From Pandoraea norimbergensis (GTDB lineage: Bacteria > Pseudomonadota > Gammaproteobacteria > Burkholderiales > Burkholderiaceae): a stretch of 64,000 nucleotides of DNA. Where the stretch lies: positions 3,286,001-3,350,000 of the forward strand of contig NZ_CP013480.3 in the NCBI RefSeq assembly GCF_001465545.3. The letters are read 5' to 3'. The notes beneath the pieces were generated by a model. The model saw nothing but the letters and a program-made list of their open reading frames with translations. It was not told the DNA's origin and did not search any database. The translations under genes were made by a program, and so were the position numbers. Of the stretch, positions 39,407 to 50,262 are shown piece by piece; the stretch's first letter is position 1; the number at the start of each line of letters is the position of its first letter.

Positions 39407-39445
39407 ACCGATGCGCCGCATCGCGGCGCATCGTGCCGCGCCACG

Positions 39446-39901
39446 TCATGCCGCGCTGACTTCCCGCGACTTCCGGTAGTCGACCCAATCGCCGCTGGCG
39501 ATGTACGGCAGACCGGCCACGGCCGCTTCGTTCACGGGGTAGACGATGCAGGTATACGTGGCTCCCTCGTGGGCCACGTCGTGCAACTCGCGCACGAACA
39601 ACCCCGCTTCCCCCGGATAGACGGCTTCGATCTCGTCGAGCACGGCTACCAACGCCGCCGGAATGCGATAGATGTCGCCGACCGTGCGCTCATTGGCTTG
39701 CGTTGATAACACCATGCCCGGGTAACGGCCAAAGTCGTACAGGCGGCCGCCCAAGGTCGACGTGCCCACATAAGCCGGTGCAGGCAACTGGTGACGCTCC
39801 GCCGCACGCATCATGTCGTTGATCTCGCCCGCGCGCAGCGTGCCGTAGACGAAGACGTGGATCGCCGCGTCTTCCCCGTTGCTTGTCACGTCGTTCGTCA
39901 T
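39446..39901 (-). CDS. Gamma-glutamylcyclotransferase-like protein
   Basis: A 151-residue GGCT-fold protein. The glycine-rich loop [13 protein letters not shown] (residues ~17-29) and the segment [15 protein letters not shown] with the catalytic-type Glu are recognisable. Members either cyclise gamma-glutamylamines or act on glutathione-derived peptides; the exact substrate is unknown. Its ATG overlaps the rraA stop (ATGA), so it is translationally coupled to rraA. Confidence 0.87.
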   Translation of the reverse strand: MTNDVTSNGEDAAIHVFVYGTLRAGEINDMMRAAERHQLPAPAYVGTSTLGGRLYDFGRYPGMVLSTQANERTVGDIYRIPAALVAVLDEIEAVYPGEAGLFVRELHDVAHEGATYTCIVYPVNEAAVAGLPYIASGDWVDYRKSREVSAA

Positions 39902-40392
39902 ACCAACGGCTCCGTCGAGACGAGAATGCCGTCGATGTCGCTGTAGATCCACTCGCCCGGGCGCACCAGCTCCCCGGCGATATCTACAATCAGATCGGTC
40001 TGCCCGGCCCCGAGCTTCACGCTCTTGCGCGGGTTCGTGGCGAGCGCCCGAATACCGATCTCGCACGCTTCCAGTTCCTCGGTGTCGCGCACCGCACCGT
40101 TCACCACGATGCCCGCCCAGCCATTCTTCTCGCCGAGCAGCGCCAGGTTGCCGCCCACCAGCGCACAGCGCACCGACCCGCCGCCATCCACGACCAGCAC
40201 CCGGCCGTCGCCCGGCGTCTCCAGTGCGGTGCGTACCCGCGAGTTGTCTTCAAAGACTTTGAGCGTCGCCGCCGGGCCGGCAAAACGACGGGCCTGTCCG
40301 AACAACAGAAAGCCGGGTTGCAACACGCGCAGGCGGCCGTCGGCCAGCGCGTCTTCATGGGCATCACACAAATCACAGGTGGCGAATTTCAT
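39898..40392 (-). CDS. rraA: RraA family protein (ribonuclease E activity regulator)
   Basis: A 164-residue protein starting [14 protein letters not shown], close to RraA in length and sequence ([40 protein letters not shown]). RraA binds RNase E and dampens RNA decay; some homologs are hydroxy-4-methyl-2-oxoglutarate aldolases, and the GGNLA...RD layout is shared by both. Upstream gene of the GGCT-like coding region and divergent from the AraC gene. Confidence 0.9.
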   Translation of the reverse strand: MKFATCDLCDAHEDALADGRLRVLQPGFLLFGQARRFAGPAATLKVFEDNSRVRTALETPGDGRVLVVDGGGSVRCALVGGNLALLGEKNGWAGIVVNGAVRDTEELEACEIGIRALATNPRKSVKLGAGQTDLIVDIAGELVRPGEWIYSDIDGILVSTEPLV

Positions 40393-40660
40393 GGCAAGGT
40401 TCCGATTCGAATTGGCTTGAATTGGCTTGTTGATGCGGCGGTATCCGGTGCCGCGTCATGCATTCTGGAGGGCTGAGGCCGCAGGCTGCGCCCCACGCCG
40501 ACATCGATCATAGCGCCTCGCCCGACAGGAAAGCCAATGCGTCGGGTCCCGGGGCGTGCCGCTCGCTTGGCGCACTCGTGGTTAACCTCGACATTACGCC
40601 AGCCGACACGGCGGCACGGCTGAATTACACTTATGGGACACAAATTGTCGCGCTTACGCC

Positions 40661-41635
40661 ATGCCAAGCTCTTTGCGCCTCCCGCCCGGACGTTCCGATC
40701 TGCCTGCTCTGCCCGATGCTGCGTCGTCAACGACTGCGACCGAACCGGCAGCGGTGAAGGCGCGCGCACCATTGGCCGAGGGTTCCGACACCCCGGCTGA
40801 GCCAGCGGCGCCCGCCACGCCGGCGAGGCATGTCGTTCCTCCTGAGTTCTCTCCGACGCCTGAACGCCCCGTACGGTTACGGGCGCGGCCGATTCTCGAC
40901 ACGATTCGTGTGCCCGACCATCAGCACGCGTGGGCGCAAGTGGCCTACACACCGCGCGGCGTGATCCAGATTGCAGTGTCCGATGCCGCGTGGATTGTGC
41001 CGCCCTCGCGCGCCATCTGGATTCCGCCCGACGTCGAGCACAGCTTGCAAGTCAATGAGCCGTCCTACCTTCGTACGCTCTACGTGCATCGCGACTTCAT
41101 CCCGTCCGGGCTCGATCATTGCCGGGTCGTGGAAGTCTCGCCGCTGCTGCGCGAGCTGATCGCCGCCATCGATGTGCCCGAAGACGAACTGGATGCGCCA
41201 CGCGAGCAATTGCTCGGCGGCTTGATTCTGGATGAACTGCGTCGCGCGTCGCCGCTGCCGCTGGAAGTGCCCCTGCCTCGCGATAAACGCCTGCTGACGT
41301 TATGCAACGCCATGCTGGCCGACCCCGCCCGTGCATGGACACTCGACCAATGGGCGCGCTACGCAGGCGCGAGTCCGCGCACGATCGGACGCCTGTTCCG
41401 GCAGGAGCTGAACATGAGTTTCGTGCAGTGGCGGCAACAGGTGATCCTTGCGCAGGCCATTCCGCTGGCCTCGAAGGGCTACCCGCTCGCTCGCATCGCC
41501 CGCGAGTTGGGGTATCGCAGTCAGAGCGCGTTCTCGGCGATGTTCAAGCGCACGTTCGGGCGCACGCCGAGCGAGTTCTTCGCCACCGCCCCGGAGGCTA
41601 CATCTGCCGGAACAAGTGCGCGTACTGACGACTGA
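40661..41635 (+). CDS. AraC-family regulator with N-terminal cupin
   Basis: A 324-residue regulator. After a Pro/Ala-rich N-terminus (~65 residues) comes a cupin-type sensor with IWIPPDVEHSLQVNEPSYLRTLYV, and the C-terminal ~100 residues hold two helix-turn-helix motifs (WARYAGASPRTIGRLFRQEL and IARELGYRSQSAFSAMFKRT). Divergent from rraA across 268 bases. Its last 38 bases overlap, tail to tail, the end of the convergent LytTR regulator gene. Targets and ligand are unknown. Confidence 0.9.
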   Translation: MPSSLRLPPGRSDLPALPDAASSTTATEPAAVKARAPLAEGSDTPAEPAAPATPARHVVPPEFSPTPERPVRLRARPILDTIRVPDHQHAWAQVAYTPRGVIQIAVSDAAWIVPPSRAIWIPPDVEHSLQVNEPSYLRTLYVHRDFIPSGLDHCRVVEVSPLLRELIAAIDVPEDELDAPREQLLGGLILDELRRASPLPLEVPLPRDKRLLTLCNAMLADPARAWTLDQWARYAGASPRTIGRLFRQELNMSFVQWRQQVILAQAIPLASKGYPLARIARELGYRSQSAFSAMFKRTFGRTPSEFFATAPEATSAGTSARTDD

Positions 41636-42518
41636 CGGCGACGCGGTCTTTGCGTCGCTTGAGCTTGAGTGTCAGGCGCCCGAGCGGCGTGTGCTGTGCG
41701 CTCACCACTTCGGCCACATTGACGACGGTGCTGCGATGCACCTGCCAGAAGCGCGACGGGTCGAGTTGCGGCAGTAACTCGCGCAGGCTCGTACGAATCA
41801 GAAGATCGCCGTCGACTGTCGCGACCACCACGTACTTGTCGGCAGCCTCGAAAAAGCACACTTCCTCCACCGGCACGATGCGGATCTCGTCGCCCACCGA
41901 CGCCCGCACGAACCGCAGATACTCACCCGCCGCCGGCGCTGAGGCCACCGTCACGGCTTTCGAACCGCTCGCCCCATTTGCGCCATTCGTCCCGCTGATG
42001 ACGTCCGCGCTGTGGGCTCCCCCATTCGTTGCAGCCGCCCCCTGTGCCCCGTTCGTTCCATTCACCGCGCCACTCTGCGCCGCCTCATCTTCCAGATGCG
42101 TGCGCAGCGTGGCGAGCAGTTGCGAGAGCGTGTCGTGCTTCGGCGCGGCCAGCCGTTCACGCAACCGTGCGACGGTGCGCGCGAGGCGATCGGGTTCCAC
42201 GGGTTTGAGCAGATAGTCGATGGCCGCCGCGTCGAAAGCGTCGAGGGCGAACCGGTCGAACGCCGTGACGAATACGATCTGCGGCGCGCGCGTCAGGCGG
42301 GCACAGGCACGCGCCACATCGAGCCCGGTCGCGCCGGGCATCGCAATGTCGAGGAACACCACGTCCGGCTGCGCCTGCGCGATGGCCGCAATCGCCGACG
42401 TGCCGTCAGGCGCCACCGGCAACACGTGCAGATCGGGCCATGCCTGCGCGAGCATGGCGCGCAGGGCATCGGCGAGTAACGGTTCGTCTTCGGCGATCAG
42501 GGCGACGGGGGATGTCAT
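41598..42518 (-). CDS. LytTR-type response regulator
   Basis: A 306-residue response regulator. The receiver domain has acidic Glu10-Asp11 and phospho-acceptor Asp57 in PDVVFLDIAMPG; the C-terminal ~100 residues are a LytTR DNA-binding domain (DEIRIVPVEEVCFFEAADKYV ... FWQVHRSTVVNV). Between them lies an unusual Asn/Gly/Ala/Thr-rich linker of about 50 residues (for example NGTNGAQGAAATNGG). It follows the histidine kinase by 28 bases in the same direction. Confidence 0.94.
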   Translation of the reverse strand: MTSPVALIAEDEPLLADALRAMLAQAWPDLHVLPVAPDGTSAIAAIAQAQPDVVFLDIAMPGATGLDVARACARLTRAPQIVFVTAFDRFALDAFDAAAIDYLLKPVEPDRLARTVARLRERLAAPKHDTLSQLLATLRTHLEDEAAQSGAVNGTNGAQGAAATNGGAHSADVISGTNGANGASGSKAVTVASAPAAGEYLRFVRASVGDEIRIVPVEEVCFFEAADKYVVVATVDGDLLIRTSLRELLPQLDPSRFWQVHRSTVVNVAEVVSAQHTPLGRLTLKLKRRKDRVAVSRQYAHLFRQM

Positions 42519-42546
42519 GCACTCCACTCTCTGCGGAACTAGAAAC

Positions 42547-43713
42547 TTATGCCGCTGCCGTCTGCCCGGACGCATCCACGGGCAAGCGCAACGTTGCGAC
42601 CACACCTTGCGGCACACCCTCGGCGAGGGTGAGACGCGCGGCGTCGCCGTAGAGCACGCGCAGGCGCTCTCGAATATTCGTCAGTCCGATGCCGTGACCC
42701 GGCGCGTCCTGTGGCATTGACGGGGCCGGTGCCGCGGAAAATCCGGCACCGTCATCGCTCACCTGCAACACGACAAACTGTGTCCCCGTTTCATCAACTT
42801 CACCATGCGCACTCACCCGTACGGTGCCGCCGCGGCTCTGGCGCTCGATACCGTGCTTGATCGCATTTTCGACCAGCGGTTGCACCAGCATCGGCGGTAC
42901 CTGTCGCGCACGGCAATCGTCCGGCAGATCGAGCGCGTAGTGCAGGCGCTCGCCAAAGCGCACCTGTTGGATCGCCAGCAACGCGTCGAGCAAGGCAAAT
43001 TCGTCAGCCAGCGATATCGTCTCGGCGCGTGTGGCTGCCAGCGACGCACGCAGGAACCGGTTCATGTGACCCAGCAATACACGGGCACGCGCGGGATCGC
43101 TGGCGATCAACGAGTCGAGATTCGCGAGTACGTTGAACAGAAAGTGCGGTTCAAGCTGCGCCTGCAAGGTCTGCAACTGGGCGCGCACCAACTGCTTTTC
43201 AGCGGCCGATTCGCGCAAGGCCTGCTGCGCTGCCGCCGCCTTCAACTGCGCCATCCGCGCACGCGACCAACCGTGATACGTCCCCACGCCCGTCGCCAGC
43301 AACGCAATCAGCAGCACGATGGGCGTGGTGTGACCATTCAATGGACGCCACAACGTAAGCGGCAGCCCGAGCAGTACGGTGCCCAGCGTGATCCCGCCGA
43401 CAAGGCCCGCCGAACAACCGAACGCCACCAACAACAGAAACGGAACGATAGGCGGTTCGCCATTGCGCCAGATCGCCCGGCGTCCGCCATCGATCAGCAC
43501 GGTGATGGTGATGCCGATGCACTGGCTGAAAACGAAGTTCTGCCACAACGTGCCGCCAAAACCGATCAGCTTGAGTATCAGCGCAATCGCCGTGTTGAAG
43601 AGCAGCACACCCACGAGTTCGCGAAAAAACGTCGGCCAGAGACCGCGCGTCGCTTTGACGGGGGCCGGCTGCGGAGTCTCGACGGGTTGCGGTTGTCTCA
43701 TCATCGTTGTCAT
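42547..43713 (-). CDS. LytS/YehU-type sensor histidine kinase
   Basis: A 388-residue inner-membrane kinase with four hydrophobic segments in residues ~30-150, then a His_kinase domain with the phospho-acceptor in QLEPHFLFNVLANLDSL and an HATPase domain with VENAIKHGIE (N box) and DDGAGFS (G box). No extracellular sensing domain is evident, so the membrane part is probably the sensor. The ATG at 43713 shares one base with the stop of the upstream membrane-protein gene (TAATG). Confidence 0.94.
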   Translation of the reverse strand: MTTMMRQPQPVETPQPAPVKATRGLWPTFFRELVGVLLFNTAIALILKLIGFGGTLWQNFVFSQCIGITITVLIDGGRRAIWRNGEPPIVPFLLLVAFGCSAGLVGGITLGTVLLGLPLTLWRPLNGHTTPIVLLIALLATGVGTYHGWSRARMAQLKAAAAQQALRESAAEKQLVRAQLQTLQAQLEPHFLFNVLANLDSLIASDPARARVLLGHMNRFLRASLAATRAETISLADEFALLDALLAIQQVRFGERLHYALDLPDDCRARQVPPMLVQPLVENAIKHGIERQSRGGTVRVSAHGEVDETGTQFVVLQVSDDGAGFSAAPAPSMPQDAPGHGIGLTNIRERLRVLYGDAARLTLAEGVPQGVVATLRLPVDASGQTAAA

Positions 43714-44159
43714 TATCGTGTGCCCTCCCCGCCTGCCACGCCCGTCGTCGATATCGCCGATACCGTCGCGACCGTCATGACCTCGTGCCCCCATCGGGCG
43801 AGCGTCTCGTTGAGCACCCGGCCCGGCACCGCTACCGCCGCAACGCCCGCGACAATCAACCCGGTGTAAAGCCCAAGCATGCTGCGCCGATGCGTCACCA
43901 CGTTCCCACGCCGGATCGCGGCAATGGCCAGTACCAGACTCACCAGTACCCATGCCGCCAGCGCGTGCAGCCACGAGAAGTGCCCCGGGTTTAACTCCCG
44001 AATGCCGAAGCTCGACAGCGCCGTGACCGCCATCGTCATCGCCCACGTCCTGCCCAGCCAGCGATGACGCGGAGTGCCCCGCCGCGCCATCAAAATCGCT
44101 ATGCCCAGCATGACCGCCGCAACGGCCGCCGCCAGGTGAATTGCCACAATCGTTGTCAT
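43713..44159 (-). CDS. Small membrane protein, DUF2306-like
   Basis: A 148-residue protein with four hydrophobic segments, starting MTTIVAIHLAAAVAAVMLGIA. The pattern TPRHRWLGRTWAMTMAVTALSSF and HRRSMLGLYTGLIVAG, with a His near helix 2 and HRR before helix 4, fits DUF2306. Function unknown. It is translationally coupled to the LytS-type kinase gene and heads the unit, so it may be an accessory sensor or a target membrane protein. Confidence 0.82.
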   Translation of the reverse strand: MTTIVAIHLAAAVAAVMLGIAILMARRGTPRHRWLGRTWAMTMAVTALSSFGIRELNPGHFSWLHALAAWVLVSLVLAIAAIRRGNVVTHRRSMLGLYTGLIVAGVAAVAVPGRVLNETLARWGHEVMTVATVSAISTTGVAGGEGTR

Positions 44160-44540
44160 CGCTTCCTCTCGTCGTGATCGCTCATGACCCGACGATAGGA
44201 ATTTGTTGCCGGTGGCGCACCCGCCATGCGACGAAGGACTCGCCCAGTGTCGCGAACGGTGATCCGCCAGCGCGAATCTCACGCGCTTGCACTGGCTGAA
44301 GGCAGGCCCGCAGGCGCAACCGCGATGTCAGCACATCGCCCTGCCGTGCCGCCTGCCCGGTCGCGCATTCTCGCCGACGATTGTGACACGACGATGCCAT
44401 GCGCGAGCGCTCCCCGTGCCGAGGCGCTCCGGCTGGCCTTCCGGCGTGTTACGGCATCGAAGGACGAAAAAAAAGCGCGGCCGAAGCCGCGCTCTGCTAC
44501 CTGCCGGGGAGGCCGTGACCTCCCCGCGAAGTCCCTCGGC
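44160..44540. other. Intergenic region between clpB and the two-component unit
   Basis: 381 bases with no supported gene. The clpB terminator occupies 44467-44493. The rest presumably holds the promoter of the DUF2306-kinase-regulator unit, but no clear elements are seen. Confidence 0.5.
44467..44493 (-). terminator. Rho-independent terminator of clpB
   Basis: On the minus strand an AGCGCGGC/GCCGCGCT stem closed by a TTCG tetraloop is followed by eight Ts, 48 bases past the clpB stop. Confidence 0.95.
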
Positions 44541-47168
<2,628 letters not shown>

Positions 47169-47201
47169 CGGGTGCTCCGGTAAGAAAACTTTCTGGATCG
47201 G

Positions 47202-47232
47202 ATGTGCGGACAATCCCCTAAGGTTTCAAGGG
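47202..47232 (-). promoter_or_regulatory. Sigma-32-like heat-shock promoter of clpB
   Basis: On the minus strand CCCTTGAAA (47232-47224) is followed after 14 bases by CCGCACAT (47209-47202), close to the heat-shock pattern CTTGAAA-N11-16-CCCCATNT. The -35 is near perfect, the -10 weaker. Transcription would begin about 25-30 bases before the clpB ATG. Confidence 0.65.
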
Positions 47233-47386
47233 CATTAGCGCCAAATGGTTGACATTTCGCGCAGGGCCTGTGGGTGGCCCGGTGAAGCCGTGGCATGCGG
47301 CAGTCGAACGACGCAGATCGAGGGGACACGCCCCGCGACACGCCTGACTTTGAGGCTCATAATAGCTATTTTTAGCACGCCGCACC

Positions 47387-48007
47387 ATGAGTCAACACGA
47401 CCGCCAAGGCACTGGATCTACCCGCAGGCACCCGGCCGGACATCGCGCCGAAACGGGGGATAAATCTGCGTCCGGGCTCGCCGCAGAAGTGGCCCTCGAA
47501 GGCAGTACTTTCGCTGCGGCGCCCCCCGTGACACGCCTCGGCGCGTGGCTCGATGCGCTGCCCGCCAAGCGGCTCGGGCAGGTCGACGAAGCGGCCGTGC
47601 AGTTGCTCGTTCACACCTTCTACGGACGCATTCGCGACGACGACCTGCTGGGCCCCGTCTTCCGGCAGGCACTCGAAGGCCGCTGGGACATGCATCTGGA
47701 AAAAATGGTCGCGTTCTGGAGCAGCATCGTGCTCGGTGCGAAACGTTACCGCGGCAATGTGACGCAGGCGCATCAGCCGTTTGCTCACCTCACCGGCCAG
47801 CACTTCAGCCGCTGGCTGGTGCTCTTCTTCGATACGCTCGACGCGTTGTTCGAACCGGAGGCCGCGTTCGTCTTCGCCGAGCCGGCGATTCGCATCGCGG
47901 AGAGCCTGCAATTGAATCTGTTCGGATGGGAGTACGCGCTGCCACCGGCACAGCGCGCGTTGCTCGACAGCGTGAAGGCAGCACGCCCCGCACGGCCGCA
48001 TGAATGA
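47387..48007 (+). CDS. Group III truncated haemoglobin with N-terminal extension
   Basis: A 206-residue protein whose residues ~50-195 form a group III truncated globin: YGRIRDDDLLGPVF, then DMHLEKMVAFWSSIVLGAKRYRGN and AHQPFAHLTGQHFSRWLVLF. By comparison with Campylobacter Ctb, His103 is on the distal side and His129 is the proximal haem ligand. Such globins handle O2, NO or peroxide under low oxygen. The first ~48 residues are polar and not part of the fold. Divergent from clpB; a terminator follows two bases past the stop. Confidence 0.9.
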   Translation: MSQHDRQGTGSTRRHPAGHRAETGDKSASGLAAEVALEGSTFAAAPPVTRLGAWLDALPAKRLGQVDEAAVQLLVHTFYGRIRDDDLLGPVFRQALEGRWDMHLEKMVAFWSSIVLGAKRYRGNVTQAHQPFAHLTGQHFSRWLVLFFDTLDALFEPEAAFVFAEPAIRIAESLQLNLFGWEYALPPAQRALLDSVKAARPARPHE

Positions 48008-48008
48008 C

Positions 48009-48046
48009 AAATCGGCGAAATTGTTCGAATTTCGCCGATTTTTATA
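48009..48046 (+). terminator. Rho-independent terminator of the globin gene
   Basis: A perfect 14-bp stem (AAATCGGCGAAATT against AATTTCGCCGATTT) with loop GTTCG is followed by Ts. It begins directly after the globin stop and separates it from the convergent moaE. Confidence 0.93.
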
Positions 48047-48061
48047 GATATTTTTTGATTT

Positions 48062-48553
48062 TTAGTCGGATTTAGCCGAAGAATCCGACGCATCGTCCTT
48101 CCCCACGGCCCAACGCTCACGTGCCGCCGTATCGGTATCGCGGGCATCGACCCAGCGCTCGCCTTGCGGCGTCGATTCCTTCTTCCAGAACGGGGCTTCG
48201 GTCTTCAGATAATCCATGATGAATTCGCACGCGGCGAAGGCATCGCCGCGATGCGCCGACGTCACGGCCACCAGCACGATCTGATCGCCCGGGCCCAAAT
48301 CGCCGTATCGATGGATGACCAGCGCGTCGAACAGACGCCAGCGCTCGCTGGCCTGCGCCACGATCTGCTCAAGCGCCTTTTCCGTCATGCCCGGATAGTG
48401 CTCGAGCGTCATGCGCGAGACGTCCTTGCCGTCGTTCAGGTCCCGCACCGTCCCCACAAAGCTCGCCACCGCGCCCACGCGCAGGTCACCCGCGCGAAGT
48501 TGGCGGATTTCGGCCGACAGGTCGAAGTCTTCGGTCTGTACGCGAATCGGCAT
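48062..48553 (-). CDS. moaE: Molybdopterin synthase catalytic subunit MoaE
   Basis: A 163-residue protein; MoaE with MoaD inserts the dithiolene sulfurs into precursor Z to make molybdopterin. Conserved are GAVASFVGTVRD, MTLEHYPGMTEKAL, HRYGDLGPGDQIV and the active-site segment DYLKTEAPFWKKE. It follows moaD by 39 bases in the same direction and ends a leftward molybdenum-cofactor set. Confidence 0.97.
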   Translation of the reverse strand: MPIRVQTEDFDLSAEIRQLRAGDLRVGAVASFVGTVRDLNDGKDVSRMTLEHYPGMTEKALEQIVAQASERWRLFDALVIHRYGDLGPGDQIVLVAVTSAHRGDAFAACEFIMDYLKTEAPFWKKESTPQGERWVDARDTDTAARERWAVGKDDASDSSAKSD

Positions 48554-48592
48554 GATCGGCTCTCGGTTCGTCTGCTTTAAAGTCTGCTGTAA

Positions 48593-48850
48593 TCAGCCGC
48601 CCGTCACCGGCGGGAAGAAGGCCACTTCGCAGCCGTCGGTGAGGCGCGTGGACGCCGGCACCATCGTGTGATTCAGCGCCATGCGCAGGAATCGCTGCTC
48701 ACCGAGCGTCTCGGCCCACAGCGGCCCGCGCAGGCACAACCATTGGCGCACGTCTCCCACGGTGGTAATGCCGTTGGGCACTTCCACGTGTTCCTCGGCC
48801 ACTTTCAGGGCCTCGCGTACGCTGGCAAAAAAGCGAAGATCGATCTGCAT
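48593..48850 (-). CDS. moaD: Molybdopterin synthase sulfur carrier subunit MoaD
   Basis: An 85-residue ubiquitin-fold protein starting MQIDLRFFASVREAL and ending in VAFFPPVTGG; the C-terminal Gly-Gly is thiocarboxylated to carry sulfur to MoaE. The TMVPASTRLTDGCEVAFFPPVTGG end is typical of MoaD (quoted in parts). It lies between moeA (41 bases) and moaE (39 bases). Confidence 0.95.
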   Translation of the reverse strand: MQIDLRFFASVREALKVAEEHVEVPNGITTVGDVRQWLCLRGPLWAETLGEQRFLRMALNHTMVPASTRLTDGCEVAFFPPVTGG

Positions 48851-48891
48851 AGGCTTGGGCCATGCCGCGTCAGGCGCGGCATGCCTGTCTC

Positions 48892-50133
48892 TCAATATAG
48901 AAGGTCGGAAAACGGCAGGAATGCCACCGTCTGCCCCGCTTCGATGCGGTGGCCCGGCGGGTTATCGATGAGGCCGTCGCCCCATACCGTCGACGTCAGT
49001 ACCGCCGAACTCTGATTCGGGAACGCGTCCAGTCCGCCATTGGCGTTCAGGCGGGCACGTACGAACTCGTTGCGGCGATCGGCCTTGGCTTGCGTGAAGT
49101 CGGCGCGCATGGCGATACGGCGCGGCGTCACGTCCTGCACACCTTGCAGGCGCAGGATGAACGGACGCACGAACAGCAGGAACGTCACGAAACTCGACAC
49201 CGGGTTGCCCGGCAAGCCGATGAAATGCGCTGTCTGGGTGGCCTCCGCCGCCGCAGCGCTCGCGCCGGTGCGGTTGACCTCGCCATAAGCGAGCGGCTTG
49301 CCCGGCTTGAGCGCGATCTGCCAAAGGTTCAGACGGCCCTCGGCTTCCACCGCCGGCTTGACGTGATCCTCTTCGCCGACGGACACACCGCCCGACGTGA
49401 TGATCAGGTCGTTGCCGCGTGCCGCGTCACGCAGAATGGCACGCGTGGCCGACAGGTTATCCGGCACGATGCCGTAATCGGTCATCTGGCAGCCGAGGTT
49501 TTCCAGCAGGCTGCGCAGCACAAATCGATTCGAGTTGTAGATGCTGCCGGCACGCAGCGTCTCGCCGGGCATCGTCAGTTCGTCGCCGGTGAAGAACACC
49601 GCCACCCGCAGGCGGCGCGCCACCTGAAGTTTTGCGATACCGACCGATGCCGCCAAGCCGAGCGCTGGGGCGCGCAGGCGGGTGCCTGCTGCCAGCACCA
49701 CGCTATCGCGGCGGATGTCGGCGCCTTGCCGGTTAACGAATTCGCCATCAGCCGGGGCGTGACGAATCACCACCGAACCGTCGTCGCGCGCTTCGCACTG
49801 TTCCTGCATCACGACGGCGTCCGCGCCTGCGGGCACCGGAGCGCCCGTGAAAATGCGCGCCGCCGTGCCTGCCGCCAGCGGCTCGGGGGCGTGGCCCGCC
49901 GGAATGCGTTGCGAGACCGGCAACACCGTCTCTGCGCCCGTCAGGGTCAGGTCGGCCCGGCGCACGGCATAGCCGTCCATCGCGCTGGTGTCCATGGGCG
50001 GCACGTCGAGTGTGGCGACGACATCGGCCGCCAGCACGCGCCCATTGGCCGCGAGCGTGTCGACGGTTTCCGTCTGCCCGAGCGGACGGGCAGCGGCCAG
50101 AACAGCGTCAAGCGCTTCTTGTGTACTCAGCAT
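48892..50133 (-). CDS. moeA: Molybdopterin molybdenumtransferase MoeA
   Basis: A 413-residue enzyme that inserts molybdate into adenylated molybdopterin. Visible: DTSAMDGYAV near residue 50, the GAVVP-like GAPVPAGADAVVMQE, the MoCF-binding core TSGGVSVGEEDHVKP and LPGNPVSSFVTF. All four domains are present. The start lies 130 bases after the thrC stop; a 12-bp tandem repeat is in that gap. Confidence 0.96.
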   Translation of the reverse strand: MLSTQEALDAVLAAARPLGQTETVDTLAANGRVLAADVVATLDVPPMDTSAMDGYAVRRADLTLTGAETVLPVSQRIPAGHAPEPLAAGTAARIFTGAPVPAGADAVVMQEQCEARDDGSVVIRHAPADGEFVNRQGADIRRDSVVLAAGTRLRAPALGLAASVGIAKLQVARRLRVAVFFTGDELTMPGETLRAGSIYNSNRFVLRSLLENLGCQMTDYGIVPDNLSATRAILRDAARGNDLIITSGGVSVGEEDHVKPAVEAEGRLNLWQIALKPGKPLAYGEVNRTGASAAAAEATQTAHFIGLPGNPVSSFVTFLLFVRPFILRLQGVQDVTPRRIAMRADFTQAKADRRNEFVRARLNANGGLDAFPNQSSAVLTSTVWGDGLIDNPPGHRIEAGQTVAFLPFSDLLY

Positions 50134-50232
50134 GGCAGGCGTCGCGGGCCCGACAGGGCCCGGGAAGAAAAAGAGAGAGGGCGTCCCGATGGGTTCACGT
50201 GATGTGACGCCGGGACGCCGCGGCGTCCATCA

Positions 50233-50256
50233 GCCAACGCATCGGCCAACGCATCG
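50233..50256. repeat. 12-bp tandem duplication at the thrC 3' end
   Basis: Two exact copies of GCCAACGCATCG are followed by a diverged third (GCCAACTTACAG) that runs into the thrC stop codon region. Confidence 0.85.
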
Positions 50257-50262
50257 GCCAAC

